NCBI RefSeq assembly: GCF_000315795.1
Contig: NZ_ANHY01000022.1
Span: forward strand, 1-64,000
Source of the DNA: Caenispirillum salinarum AK4
Lineage (GTDB): Bacteria; Pseudomonadota; Alphaproteobacteria; Rhodospirillales; Rhodospirillaceae
Reading direction: 5' to 3'
Length of the DNA stretch: 64,000 nt
Translations under genes and position numbers: made by a program
Shown: positions 55,923-64,000 of the stretch, one piece after another
How positions within the stretch are numbered: position 1 is the stretch's first letter
Layout of the letters: every line of letters starts with the position of its first letter
The notes under the pieces: generated by a model
The model's input: the letters and a program-made list of their open reading frames with translations, nothing else
Told to the model about the DNA's origin: nothing
Database searches by the model: none

Positions 55923-56578
55923 CGGCGCTCCTCCTGCTCGACGGACAGGGGGGCCGCCAGGGCGTTTACCGCCGCCGCCGCCATGGCCGAGCCGCCGCGC
56001 CGGCCCCGCAGGGTGATGAAGGGCACGCCCAGCTTCGGCGCGTCCTCGATCAGCGCCTCCTTGCTCTCGACGGCGCCGACGAAGCCCACCGGGAAGCCCA
56101 GGATGACCGCCGGGCGCGGCGCGCCCTCGTGCAGCAGTTCCAGCAGGCGGAACAGGGCGGTCGGTGCGTTGCCGATGGCGACCACGGCACCGAACATCTT
56201 GTCCCGCCACAGGTCGACGGCCGCCGCCGACCGGGTGGTGCCGTGGCGATGCGCGATGATGTCCACTTCCGGCCGCTTCAACGTGCAGACCACCGGCCCC
56301 TTCAGGCGGCGCGAGATCACGCCGCGCGCCACCATCTCCACGTCGGTCAGCACCGGATGCCCGGCCGCCAGCGCCGCCCGCGCCGCCGAGACGGCGTGAG
56401 GATCGGCGGCCAGGTCGTGGACGGCATCGGTCATCCCGCAGGCGTGGATGACCCGCACCGCCAGCGGCCGCAGGTCCTCGGGCACGACGGACAGGTCGGC
56501 CTCGCGCTCGATGGCGGCGAAGGACTCGGCGTAGATGGCGGCGGGATCGCGCAGGTAGTCGTAACGCCCGTCGGTCAT
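55919..56578 (-). CDS. cobH: Precorrin-8X methylmutase
   Basis: Moves the C11 methyl to C12 giving hydrogenobyrinate. It has 219 residues, the usual CobH/CbiC size. VRVIHACGMTDAVHDLAAD carries the catalytic histidine region; VVAIGNAPTALFRLLELL and GFPVGFVGAVESKEAL are family signatures. 24 bp downstream of cbiX and overlapping cobL. Confidence 0.95.
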   Translation of the reverse strand: MTDGRYDYLRDPAAIYAESFAAIEREADLSVVPEDLRPLAVRVIHACGMTDAVHDLAADPHAVSAARAALAAGHPVLTDVEMVARGVISRRLKGPVVCTLKRPEVDIIAHRHGTTRSAAAVDLWRDKMFGAVVAIGNAPTALFRLLELLHEGAPRPAVILGFPVGFVGAVESKEALIEDAPKLGVPFITLRGRRGGSAMAAAAVNALAAPLSVEQEERR

Positions 56579-56602
56579 GATGAAGGGTCCCGGCGGAGGC
56601 TC

Positions 56603-57604
56603 TTACTCGGCCTTCTCGTGATCGTGGGAATGACCGTGGTCATGATCGTGGCCGTGATGGTGGCCGTGACCGTGGTGGTGATGGTGGTGACCATGGTGGT
56701 GGTGGTGGTGGTGATGATCGCCGTCGGTGCCGATGCCGCGCACGTGGTGATGGTGGCCCGCCTGCACGGCGCCCACCTCGCCCTCGTAGCCGATGACCTG
56801 CTCGCGGTACTTGCACAGCTGGCAGTTCATGGCCACGTTGCCGCCCAGGATGTCGGTCACCCGCTCAACGAAGGTCTCGATCACCTGCGGGTGGTCGTTC
56901 AGATAGCCGGCCTTGACGAACTCCACGCCGGGATGATTGGCGGCGACGCCGTCCGTCTGGTCGTAGATGCGGCGCACGAGAATGCCCGTGAACAGGAAGT
57001 ACGGGAAGACGATGATGCGCTTGAAGCCCAGGCGCGACGCCATTTCAAGCCCCGCATCCACCCGCGGATGAGCCACGCCCGAGAAGCACACTTCGGCCCA
57101 GCCGAAGCCCATGCCTTCCCACAGCATGCGCGCGACCTTGGAGATGTTGGAGTTGCTGTCGCTGTCGTTGGTGCCGCGGCCGACCACCATCAGCAGGGTG
57201 TCCTTGCGGTCCACCTGCGTGTCGCAGGCGGCCTCGGCTTCCTCGATGCGCGCCTTGGCGGCCTTCAGAAGCTTGGTGTCGATGCCCAGCTCGCGGCCGA
57301 ACTCGATCTTGATATCGGGGTACTCGGCGCCGAAGGCGTTGACCTCCCACGGCAGGTCGTTCTTCACGTGGCCGGCGGCGAACAGCATCCCGGGCACCGC
57401 CAGGATGTGGTTGACGCCCTGATCGCGCAGCTTTTCCATGCCGTCGCGCAGGATCGGGTGGGCGAACTCCAGGAAGCCGCTCTCGACGGGGTACTGCGGC
57501 AGCCGCTCGCGCAGGTGCACGGCGAGCTTGTTGAATTCCTCCACGGCTGCCGTGTCGCGGCTGCCGTGTCCGCAGATCATCACACCGATCTTTTCACTGG
57601 TCAT
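56603..57604 (-). CDS. cbiX: Sirohydrochlorin cobaltochelatase-like protein with His-rich tail
   Basis: Predicted to insert Co2+ into sirohydrochlorin, entry to cobalamin synthesis. It has 333 residues: two CbiX repeats (VMICGHGSRDTAAVEEFNKL with the catalytic histidine, and LLMVVGRGTNDSDSNSN), then NCQLCKYREQVIGYEG, and a tail of about 60 residues with runs of up to eight histidines. The CxxC and His tail could store or deliver cobalt. The start at 57604 (MTSEKIGVMICGHGS) is used; an upstream ATG at 57709 lies in the promoter. Confidence 0.92.
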   Translation of the reverse strand: MTSEKIGVMICGHGSRDTAAVEEFNKLAVHLRERLPQYPVESGFLEFAHPILRDGMEKLRDQGVNHILAVPGMLFAAGHVKNDLPWEVNAFGAEYPDIKIEFGRELGIDTKLLKAAKARIEEAEAACDTQVDRKDTLLMVVGRGTNDSDSNSNISKVARMLWEGMGFGWAEVCFSGVAHPRVDAGLEMASRLGFKRIIVFPYFLFTGILVRRIYDQTDGVAANHPGVEFVKAGYLNDHPQVIETFVERVTDILGGNVAMNCQLCKYREQVIGYEGEVGAVQAGHHHHVRGIGTDGDHHHHHHHHGHHHHHHGHGHHHGHDHDHGHSHDHEKAE

Positions 57605-57680
57605 GCGCCTGGTCCTTGCCTTCGAGCGTGTCGTGATTCCGTCCGCCTGGTCACAGCCTCCGGGCGGTGCGGCGGGCCGG

Positions 57681-57709
57681 ACTATAGAAGCCAAGGGCGC
57701 GCCTGTCAT
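57681..57709 (-). promoter_or_regulatory. Sigma-70 type promoter of the cob operon
   Basis: On the minus strand ATGACA (57709-57704), 17 bp spacer, TATAGT (57686-57681): five of six -35 bases and five of six -10 bases match. Transcription would start near 57675, about 70 nt before cbiX. I found no convincing B12-riboswitch box in that leader. Confidence 0.65.
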
Positions 57710-57823
57710 GTGTTGAAGGACTCTGTCCGCCCTCAGGCGCCGGGCGGCGGCTTCGCCGCCAAGGCTCGCGCTGCAGGGGCGGCGGCGCGCAGTCGCGCGC
57801 TGGGATCCGGCTGACGCCCTTTT

Positions 57824-58729
57824 TCAGCCAGCCAGGGGATGGTGTTCGTTCACCAGCCGCTTCAGGCGTTCGTCCAGCACGTGCGTGTAGATCTGCGTCG
57901 TCGAGATGTCGGCATGCCCCAGCATCTGCTGCACGCTGCGCAGGTCGGCGCCGTGGGCCAGCAGGTGGCTCGCAAAGCTGTGGCGCAGAACGTGGGGCGA
58001 GACCTTGGACGGCGGCAGCCCGGCCGCCACCGCGATGTCGGCCAGCATCTTGGTGAAGCCGTCGCGGGTCAGGTGGCCGTCCCGGGCACGCGAGGGGAAC
58101 AGCCAGCGGTTCCGCGCCGCCTTCTTGTCGCCCAGCAGGCCGTCGCGCACGGGAATCCACTCCCGCACCGCCGCCCGCGCCGCGTCGGTCAGCGGCACCA
58201 TGCGCTCCTTGTTCCCCTTGCCGCGCACCACCAGCACCGCCTGATCCCGCGCCACCGCCGCCAGCGGCAGGGAGACGAGTTCGGACACGCGCAGGCCCGT
58301 GGCATAAAGGACTTCCATCAGCGCCGTCGCCCGCACGCCGCGCGCCCCCTCCAGCGCCTTGGCGGCGGCCAGCAGGCGCTCCACCTCCGCTTCCGACAGG
58401 TATTTGGGCAGGGACCGGCCCATGGGCACGGTCTGGATGGTGGAACTGGGATCATCGCCGCGCAACCCCTCGGCGAACAGGAACCGGAAGAACTGCCGCA
58501 GGGCCGACAGGCGCCGGTTGACCGTGCGCGTCGCCATGCCGGCATCGGCCTGGGCGGCCAGATAGGCCCGCAGGTCCTCGGCTTCGGTCGCCTCGGCGCC
58601 CTTGCCGCGCCGGGCGAGGAAGGCGCCCAGGTCCGACAGGTCGCGCTGATAGGCGTCCACCGTGCGGGGGCTCGCCCCCCGCTCGGCGACCATCATTTCC
58701 AGGAAGCGTTCGACGTGGCGGTCGATCAT
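57824..58729 (-). CDS. xerD: Site-specific tyrosine recombinase XerD
   Basis: Resolves chromosome dimers at dif with XerC. It has 301 residues. The N-terminal SAM-like core-binding domain has MVAERGASPRTVDAYQRDL; the catalytic residues appear as LYATGLRVSELVSL (Arg), HVLRHSFASHLL (His, Arg) and MLGHADISTTQIYTH (His, Tyr). Context beside aroK-aroB is the usual alphaproteobacterial xerD locus, favouring XerD over XerC. Start at 58729 (MIDRHVERFL). Confidence 0.94.
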   Translation of the reverse strand: MIDRHVERFLEMMVAERGASPRTVDAYQRDLSDLGAFLARRGKGAEATEAEDLRAYLAAQADAGMATRTVNRRLSALRQFFRFLFAEGLRGDDPSSTIQTVPMGRSLPKYLSEAEVERLLAAAKALEGARGVRATALMEVLYATGLRVSELVSLPLAAVARDQAVLVVRGKGNKERMVPLTDAARAAVREWIPVRDGLLGDKKAARNRWLFPSRARDGHLTRDGFTKMLADIAVAAGLPPSKVSPHVLRHSFASHLLAHGADLRSVQQMLGHADISTTQIYTHVLDERLKRLVNEHHPLAG

Positions 58730-58737
58730 GAGGCCCT

Positions 58738-60579
58738 TCACACCCCCGCCGCCGCCAGGGCTTCCAGGGCGAGCGCGCGAGCGTCCGTCTCCAGCCCCAC
58801 GGCCTTGAGCGCCGCGACGGCCCGGAACAGGGCCTCGGGATGCACGGCGTCGGGGCCGTCCGGGCCGATGGCGATGAGCGCCAGCGCCACCACCTCGCCC
58901 ACCCGGCCCTCGGCCGCCGCCCCGTCCAGCGCGCGCAGGATGGCGGCGTCGGGCATGGCCGGCGCGGCGTCGACGATGGCGTCCAGCAGCACCGGCTGCC
59001 AGGCGCCGGCGCCGATGGGCTCGCCCATGGCCTGAAGCAGTCCCAGCAGCAGCGTGTGTCGGCGGTCGAGCAGGGGCAGGTCGGCGCCGTGATCCTCGGC
59101 CTCCGCCGCCCGCAGCGCCCGCCACTCCGCCAGCACGCGGCCGACGGCCGGCGCCGTGCCGTCCGAGGGTGCGCCCGCCACCCGCACCAGGGGCGTCAGA
59201 AGCGCCTGGTCGCGGGCCGCCGCTCCGCCGCGCATCTGCGCCAGGGCGTCGATCCAGGGCCCCGCCGCCTCCACCCGCCCGGCGGCCAGCAGGGCGCGGA
59301 CGGCGGACGGCGCGAACCAGGCCAGCTCCGGCGCCGGCGCAAGGGCCGCGATGGCGTCGGCGTGCAGGCGGGCGGTGGCGGTCTCCACCGGCTCCCCGGC
59401 GGCGGCGGCGAGCGCGGCGTCCAGGGCCTCGGCCTTGAGTGCCGGCGTCTCCTGAAGCGCCGCCAGCCGCGCCAGCCGCGCCCGCTCTCGCGGGGTGGCG
59501 GGGCCGCCGCCCAGCGGCGCCTGCATTTCCTGCACAGAGAAATCGGCCGTGCGGTAGGCGTCGGCCAGCCCGGTCGCATCCAGTGCGCCCGCCACGGCAG
59601 CCTGCTCGGCAGCGGCCAGCCGTTCGGCGGCCGTGCCCGGCCCGCCCGTCGCCACGGCAGCGGCAAGCCAGGGCGCGGCCATCGACGACAAAGCCTCCTC
59701 GGGCAGCGGATCGCCGGCCCGGCGGACCATGGCGAGCGTCAGCGGCTCGGGCGCCGGCAGGGCCTCCAGCGAGGCCGGGGTCACGTTGGTCATGCGGTCG
59801 GCCAGATAGAAGAAGGCCGGGTCCTCGTGCCCCGTCTCCCGCAGCATGGCCATGGCCATCTGCGCCGGCGCCTCGCGTCCGGTGGCGAGGTCGCAGACCG
59901 CCGTCACCTTCTGCCAATAGGGACCATCGAAGGCCGCCAGCCCCTCCCGTGCCGCCTGGCACAGCGGCGCCGGCAGCGGTGTTTCAGGGTCGGCGGACAC
60001 CTGCGACAGCATCACGTCCAGCCGCGCCCGGCGCACCGCCTCGGTCCGTGCGGCCTCGGGCGCCGCGTCGGCCAGGGTCAGCGCCAGGCCGAAGGCGCCC
60101 AGGTGGCGCAGCGCCTCGATGCGGGCGGCCAGGAAATCCGGCCCCGCCGCCTCGCCTGCCAGTGGGTCGGGCGCCCCGGCGGTGGCGGCCAGCAGGCGGG
60201 TCATCAACCCGTGCATGACCGGCGACGGCGCGCCGACGGGCAGCTTGGTCACCAGCGTCGCGGCCAGCGGCGCCGGCGTGCCGGCCCACATGTCGTGCGG
60301 CAGGCCGCTTTCCGCCGCGTCCAGCGCGCCGACGGCGGCCAGGCTGATCCGGTCCAGCGGCTGCACGGCGATGGCACCGCCCGCCAGGACGGACGGTGCG
60401 GCGGGCGCGGCGGGTGCGGGGGCCGACGGCGCGGGGGCCGACGGCGCGTCCGTCCCGCCCCCGGCGCCAGGAAACAGGCTCACCGGCCCCGCCGTCTCCG
60501 CCAGCGCCGGAGCGGCGGCGGCCAGGGCCGCCAGGGCGCAGGCGGCGGCCGCCGCCCTAGCGGTTCTGGAAGCGGTCAT
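58738..60579 (-). CDS. Large alanine-rich exported protein of unknown function
   Basis: Protein of 613 residues with a signal peptide (AACALAALAAAAPALAE), a Pro/Ala/Ser linker (about 30-65), then an all-helical, repeat-like body (for example FGLALTLADAAPEAARTEAV and SMAAPWLAAAVATGG). It resembles a helical-solenoid scaffold. Cysteines occur at LCQAARE and VCDLATG. It lies 8 bp upstream of xerD and overlaps the preceding small gene by 23 bp; the three are likely one operon. I cannot name a function. Confidence 0.75.
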   Translation of the reverse strand: MTASRTARAAAAACALAALAAAAPALAETAGPVSLFPGAGGGTDAPSAPAPSAPAPAAPAAPSVLAGGAIAVQPLDRISLAAVGALDAAESGLPHDMWAGTPAPLAATLVTKLPVGAPSPVMHGLMTRLLAATAGAPDPLAGEAAGPDFLAARIEALRHLGAFGLALTLADAAPEAARTEAVRRARLDVMLSQVSADPETPLPAPLCQAAREGLAAFDGPYWQKVTAVCDLATGREAPAQMAMAMLRETGHEDPAFFYLADRMTNVTPASLEALPAPEPLTLAMVRRAGDPLPEEALSSMAAPWLAAAVATGGPGTAAERLAAAEQAAVAGALDATGLADAYRTADFSVQEMQAPLGGGPATPRERARLARLAALQETPALKAEALDAALAAAAGEPVETATARLHADAIAALAPAPELAWFAPSAVRALLAAGRVEAAGPWIDALAQMRGGAAARDQALLTPLVRVAGAPSDGTAPAVGRVLAEWRALRAAEAEDHGADLPLLDRRHTLLLGLLQAMGEPIGAGAWQPVLLDAIVDAAPAMPDAAILRALDGAAAEGRVGEVVALALIAIGPDGPDAVHPEALFRAVAALKAVGLETDARALALEALAAAGV

Positions 60580-60700
60580 TGTCGATCACCTTTTCCATGC
60601 GCTCGGTCGGCGGCGGCATTTCCCAGGTTGCCAGGAAGCCGACGCCGGCGACGATCACCGCGAGCAGAAGCAGAAGGAGAATGCGGGACAAAGTGCGCAT
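60557..60700 (-). CDS. 47-residue single-span membrane protein
   Basis: Short gene: ATG at 60700, TAG at 60557. The product starts MRTLSRILLLLLLAVIVAGV, one membrane helix at about 4-24, followed by a periplasmic tail with ATWEMPPPTERMEKVIDNDR. It is preceded by GGGGGAG near the right distance, and its last 23 bases overlap the large exported-protein gene in another frame, suggesting translational coupling. Codon pattern (G/C third positions, uninterrupted hydrophobic helix with a PPP turn) supports a real gene. Confidence 0.72.
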   Translation of the reverse strand: MRTLSRILLLLLLAVIVAGVGFLATWEMPPPTERMEKVIDNDRFQNR

Positions 60701-60780
60701 GATGGGGGAGACGTCCTCACGATCCGGCGGACAGGTTCCAGGTGGGCGGCGGGCGAGTTCGAAAACCTTTGACCAGGGCC

Positions 60781-60809
60781 GGGACAGCCCGGGCGCGGTG
60801 TGCTATAGG
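60781..60809 (+). promoter_or_regulatory. Possible promoter of aroK-aroB
   Basis: GGGACA (four of six -35 matches), 17-bp spacer and TATAGG (60804-60809) lie about 75 bp before the aroK start, in a 180-bp divergent gap. Confidence 0.4.
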
Positions 60810-60882
60810 AACCGATTATGGCAACCGCACGGCAGTTTAATCCCTTGGCGAATCCGGCGCAACGCGGCGACGGAGGGCGCAG

Positions 60883-61485
60883 TTGAGCACCGGCTGGATC
60901 ACTCCCGATGGCACGGGCCCGCTGACCCTGCCGCGCACCGTCGTGCTGGTGGGGCTGATGGGCGCGGGCAAGAGCGTCGTCGGCAAGCGGCTGGCGCAGC
61001 GCCTGCACGTCCCCTTCATCGACGCCGACCACGAGGTGGAAAAGGCCGCCGGCCAGTCCATCGCCGACATCTTCGCGACCCTGGGAGAGGACGCCTTCCG
61101 CGAGGGCGAGCGCAAGGTGATGGCGCGATTGCTGGACGGCCCGGTCTGCGTGCTGGCCGCCGGCGGCGGCGCCTTCATGTGCCCGGAGACGCGCCGGCGC
61201 GTCAAGCGGCGCGGCATCAGCGTGTGGCTGCGCGCCGACCTGGACCTGCTGGTGCGCCGCACCGCCGGGCGCGGCCACCGGCCGCTGCTCAACCAGGGCG
61301 ACCCGCGCGCCAAGCTGGAAAGCCTGATGGCCCAGCGCTACCCCGTCTACGAGACCGCCGACGTCACCGTCGACGCCGGCGAGGAAAGCCCCGACACCAC
61401 CACCGGCCGCGTGCTCGACGCCCTGCGCGACTGGCTGGACGCCAACGATTCGCCCCCGCCCGAACCCGTGGAGACCGACCCGTGA
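60883..61485 (+). CDS. aroK: Shikimate kinase
   Basis: Phosphorylates shikimate in aromatic amino-acid synthesis. It has 200 residues. A TTG start at 60883 is chosen because GGAGGG lies five to six bases upstream and it leaves about 15 residues before [16 protein letters not shown] (Walker A). Substrate-site motifs are [10 protein letters not shown] and [16 protein letters not shown]; the lid arginine region is [10 protein letters not shown]. The stop overlaps the GTG of aroB (GTGA). Confidence 0.95.
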   Translation: MSTGWITPDGTGPLTLPRTVVLVGLMGAGKSVVGKRLAQRLHVPFIDADHEVEKAAGQSIADIFATLGEDAFREGERKVMARLLDGPVCVLAAGGGAFMCPETRRRVKRRGISVWLRADLDLLVRRTAGRGHRPLLNQGDPRAKLESLMAQRYPVYETADVTVDAGEESPDTTTGRVLDALRDWLDANDSPPPEPVETDP

Positions 61486-62624
61486 CCGCCGTTTCCGCCG
61501 ATCCTTCCGCCGCCCCGGAAACCTTGCGCGTGGACCTGGGCGACCGGTCCTACGACATTCTTGTCGGTGCCGGCCTGCTGGGCGGGGCCGGACGGCTCAT
61601 GGCGCCGGTGCTGCGGCAGAAACGGGTCTTCATCGTCACCGACGAGACGGTCGCCGGCCTGCACCTGGGCACCCTGACCGCAGCCCTGGATGCCGCCGGC
61701 ATCCGCCACGACGCCTACATTATCGCACCCGGCGAGGCGTCCAAAAGCTACGCCACCTTCGAACGCCTGCTGAACGCCATGCTGGAGGCCCGCTGCGAGC
61801 GGGCGACCACCGTCGTCGCCCTGGGCGGCGGCGTGGTGGGCGACCTGGCGGGATTCGCCGCCGCCGCGCTGCTGCGCGGGGTGGACTTCGTGCAGGTGCC
61901 GACGACGCTGCTGTCGCAGGTGGACAGTTCGGTCGGCGGCAAGACCGGCATCAACACGCCCTTTGGCAAGAACCTAGTGGGCGCCTTCCACCAGCCGCGC
62001 CTGGTGCTCATCGACACCGACACGCTGGGCACGCTGGACCGGCGCGAGTTGCTGGCCGGCTATGCCGAGGTCGTGAAATACGGCCTGATCGACGACCCGG
62101 CCTTCTTCGAGCGCCTGGAGCGCGACGGCACCGCCTTGATCGCGGGCGACGAGGCCCAGCGCCGCGCCGCCATCCTCACCTCCTGCGCCGCCAAGGCCCG
62201 CGTCGTGGCCGAGGACGAGCGCGAGGGCGGCCGCCGGGCGCTGCTGAACCTGGGCCACACCTTCGGCCACGCGCTGGAGGCCGAATGCGGCTACGGCGGA
62301 ACGCTGCTGCACGGCGAGGCGGTTGCCATCGGCATGGTCATGGCCTTCGACCTGTCGGCGCGGCTCGACCTTTGCCCCGCCGAGGACGCCGCGCGGGTGC
62401 GCGCCCACCTGGCGGCCGTCGGCCTGCCGGTGACGCCGCCGCGCCTGGAGGGTGCGCGCCTGGACACCGACCGGCTGATCGCCCACATGGCGTCGGACAA
62501 GAAGGTCGCCGAGGGCAAGGTGACCTTCGTGCTGGCGCGCGGCATCGGCCAGGCGTTCCTGACCCGCGACGTGGCGCCGGAGGCCCTGCGCGCCACCGTG
62601 GCCGAGGCCGTCGCCGCCTCCTGA
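61482..62624 (+). CDS. aroB: 3-dehydroquinate synthase
   Basis: Second step of the shikimate pathway, Zn2+- and NAD-dependent. It has 380 residues with GTG start at 61482. The NAD-binding [16 protein letters not shown] and [20 protein letters not shown] are near the middle; metal ligands are in [23 protein letters not shown] and [11 protein letters not shown]. Translationally coupled to aroK by a 4-bp overlap, the standard pair. Confidence 0.97.
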   Translation: MTAVSADPSAAPETLRVDLGDRSYDILVGAGLLGGAGRLMAPVLRQKRVFIVTDETVAGLHLGTLTAALDAAGIRHDAYIIAPGEASKSYATFERLLNAMLEARCERATTVVALGGGVVGDLAGFAAAALLRGVDFVQVPTTLLSQVDSSVGGKTGINTPFGKNLVGAFHQPRLVLIDTDTLGTLDRRELLAGYAEVVKYGLIDDPAFFERLERDGTALIAGDEAQRRAAILTSCAAKARVVAEDEREGGRRALLNLGHTFGHALEAECGYGGTLLHGEAVAIGMVMAFDLSARLDLCPAEDAARVRAHLAAVGLPVTPPRLEGARLDTDRLIAHMASDKKVAEGKVTFVLARGIGQAFLTRDVAPEALRATVAEAVAAS

Positions 62625-62677
62625 CCGTTCACCCTGCCCGCCATCCCTCTTCCGCCCATCTCAAGGACGGTTCCACC

Positions 62678-64000
62678 ATGACCACCGCCATGATCGTCTC
62701 CATCGTCGCGATCCTGGTTTGCCTTGTCCTGTCCGCCTTCTTCTCGGGCTCCGAGACGGCGCTGACGGCCGCATCGCGCCCCCTGATCAGCGAGCTTGAG
62801 CGCAAGGGCGACACCCGCGCCGGCATTGCCAACGGCCTGCTCATCAAGCGCGAGCGGCTGATCGCCACCATCCTGCTGGGCAACAACCTGGTCAACATCC
62901 TGGCCTCGGCGCTCGCGACCAGCGTGCTGATCGGGCTGTTCGGCGAGGGCGGCGTGGCCATGGCCACCGTGGTCATGACCATCATGATCCTGATCTTTTC
63001 CGAGATCCTGCCCAAGACCTACGCCCTGACCCACACCCACCGCATGGCGCTGGGCGTGGCGCCGATCATGCGGGTGCTGGTGACCATCTTCCAGCCGCTG
63101 ACCAGCGTCATCCAGGGCATGGTCTCGGTGACCCTGAAGGTGGTCGGCGGCGGCGAGCGGCCGCACACGTCCTCCATGGCGCTGGCCGAACTGCGTGGCG
63201 CCATCGAGATGCACACGGCGCAAGCCGCCGAGGCCGGCGGCGAGAAGGTCATCGCGCATGAACGCGCCATGCTGCGCAGCGTGCTGGACTTGGCCGACGT
63301 CGAGGTGTCCGAGATCATGGTGCCGCGCGGCAAGCTGGTCACCATCGACGCCGACCAGCCGACGTCCGACATCGTGCGCCAGGTGCTCGCCAGCCCCTAC
63401 ACCCGCATTCCGCTGTGGCGCGGCAAGTCCGACAACATCGTCGGCATCCTGCACGCCAAGGCGCTGCTGCGCGCCGTGGAGGCCCATTCCGGCGACATCT
63501 CGGACCTGGACATCGTCGCCATCGCCTCGCCGCCGTGGTTCATCCCCGACGCCACGCGCCTGCTGGACCAGCTGCAGGCCTTCCGCCAGCGGCGCGAGCA
63601 CTTTGCGCTGGTGGTCGACGAATACGGCGTGCTGCTGGGCATCGTGACGCTGGAAGACATCCTGGAGGAAATCGTCGGCGAGATTTCCGACGAACACGAC
63701 ATCGCCGTCTCGGGCGTGCGGCCGCAGCCCGACGGGTCCTTCGTCATCGATGGCGGGGTGACCATCCGCGACCTCAACCGGCAGTTCGAATGGGACCTGC
63801 CCGACGAGGAAGCCGCCACCATCGCAGGCCTGGTGCTGCACGAAAGCCGCTCCATCCCCGACCCCGGCCAGACCTTCCTGTTCCACGGCTTCCGGTTCGA
63901 GGTGCTGCGCCGCCACCGCAACCAGATCACGTCCATCCGCGTCACGCCGGTCGCCGAGGAGGAGAAGCACGACGAGGACACGGCCCAGCCCTCGGGATGA
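62678..64000 (+). CDS. CorC/CNNM-family transporter (DUF21-CBS-CorC_HlyC)
   Basis: Membrane protein of 440 residues, complete, with its TGA in the last three bases of the window. The start at 62678 (MTTAMIVSIVAIL) has AAGGACGG upstream. The DUF21 domain (1-180) has three to four helices with FFSGSETALTAASRPLISEL; a CBS pair follows (SEIMVPRGKLVTID, YTRIPLWRGKSDNIVGILHA, VVDEYGVLLGIVTLEDILEE), then the CorC_HlyC domain (DGGVTIRDLNRQFEWDLPDE). Family members export Mg2+ or Co2+. Following aroB is a common alphaproteobacterial order. Confidence 0.93.
   Translation: MTTAMIVSIVAILVCLVLSAFFSGSETALTAASRPLISELERKGDTRAGIANGLLIKRERLIATILLGNNLVNILASALATSVLIGLFGEGGVAMATVVMTIMILIFSEILPKTYALTHTHRMALGVAPIMRVLVTIFQPLTSVIQGMVSVTLKVVGGGERPHTSSMALAELRGAIEMHTAQAAEAGGEKVIAHERAMLRSVLDLADVEVSEIMVPRGKLVTIDADQPTSDIVRQVLASPYTRIPLWRGKSDNIVGILHAKALLRAVEAHSGDISDLDIVAIASPPWFIPDATRLLDQLQAFRQRREHFALVVDEYGVLLGIVTLEDILEEIVGEISDEHDIAVSGVRPQPDGSFVIDGGVTIRDLNRQFEWDLPDEEAATIAGLVLHESRSIPDPGQTFLFHGFRFEVLRRHRNQITSIRVTPVAEEEKHDEDTAQPSG

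Noticed and set aside
56610-56740. Short tandem repeat or CRISPR-like array
   Set aside because: It is the coding sequence of the His-rich CbiX tail, with no repeat-spacer pattern.
57605-57823. Cobalamin riboswitch before cbiX
   Set aside because: No convincing B12 box or conserved core in the short leader downstream of the predicted promoter.

Overview
The window is about 70% G+C and reads as ordinary chromosome of an alphaproteobacterium, most likely of the Rhodospirillales. This is an inference from gene order and content: rpsT followed by dnaA, xerD beside aroK-aroB and a CorC/CNNM transporter, hrcA-grpE beside rph-rdgB, a glnK-amt pair, many GTG starts and ATGA/GTGA overlaps. No rRNA, CRISPR array, transposase or integrase is visible. 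There is one tRNA gene, tRNA-Arg(CCG).

Layout. 1-2620: amt (cut by the window edge) and glnK on the minus strand behind a sigma-54-type promoter with two NtrC-like sites, divergent from a UbiH-family hydroxylase. 2693-9477: hisN, then a complete yejABEF-type peptide ABC importer. 9558-20905: a lone fliN, a Ca2+/cation antiporter, rlmN with a coupled small gene, lipoproteins, a DEDD-exonuclease-like protein lacking its acidic pair, DMT and LysE exporters, a thioesterase, coaA, an SDR protein, a TPR protein and mutM. 21007-28117: an enoyl-CoA hydratase, rpsT, a long dnaA leader, dnaA, mutL and two unknown genes. 28121-34674, minus strand: an ABC-2 exporter, a chemoreceptor and a tandem pair of degenerate EAL-domain genes. 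34779-38619: UDP-xylose synthase, hldE, two I78-type inhibitor lipoproteins and an ICMT/PEMT-like membrane protein.

38620-40110 is the standout. It is a compact block of roughly half G+C holding two overlapping genes, a soluble protein of 291 aa and a four-helix membrane protein of 157 aa. It has its own promoter, an inverted repeat that covers the ribosome binding site, and a terminator, and it abuts the 3' end of tRNA-Arg. It looks horizontally acquired and is the best candidate for an undescribed two-component (possibly defence) module.

40279-50730: a DUF3140 protein, a lysophospholipase-like lipoprotein, an orphan ABC ATPase, a zf-CHCC protein, polA, a repeat-filled intergenic stretch, grpE/hrcA, rph/rdgB and a TauE/SafE permease. 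50903-57604, minus strand: a tightly overlapping cobalamin operon cbiX-cobH-cobL-cobI-cbiG/cobJ-(RcnB-like gene)-cobM behind a sigma-70-like promoter. 57824-64000: xerD, a large alanine-rich exported protein and a 47-residue membrane protein on the minus strand, then aroK-aroB and a CorC/CNNM transporter on the plus strand.

Three kinds of short palindromic repeats lie in intergenic gaps near 16.56, 24.5, 46.2-46.5 and 50.8 kb.
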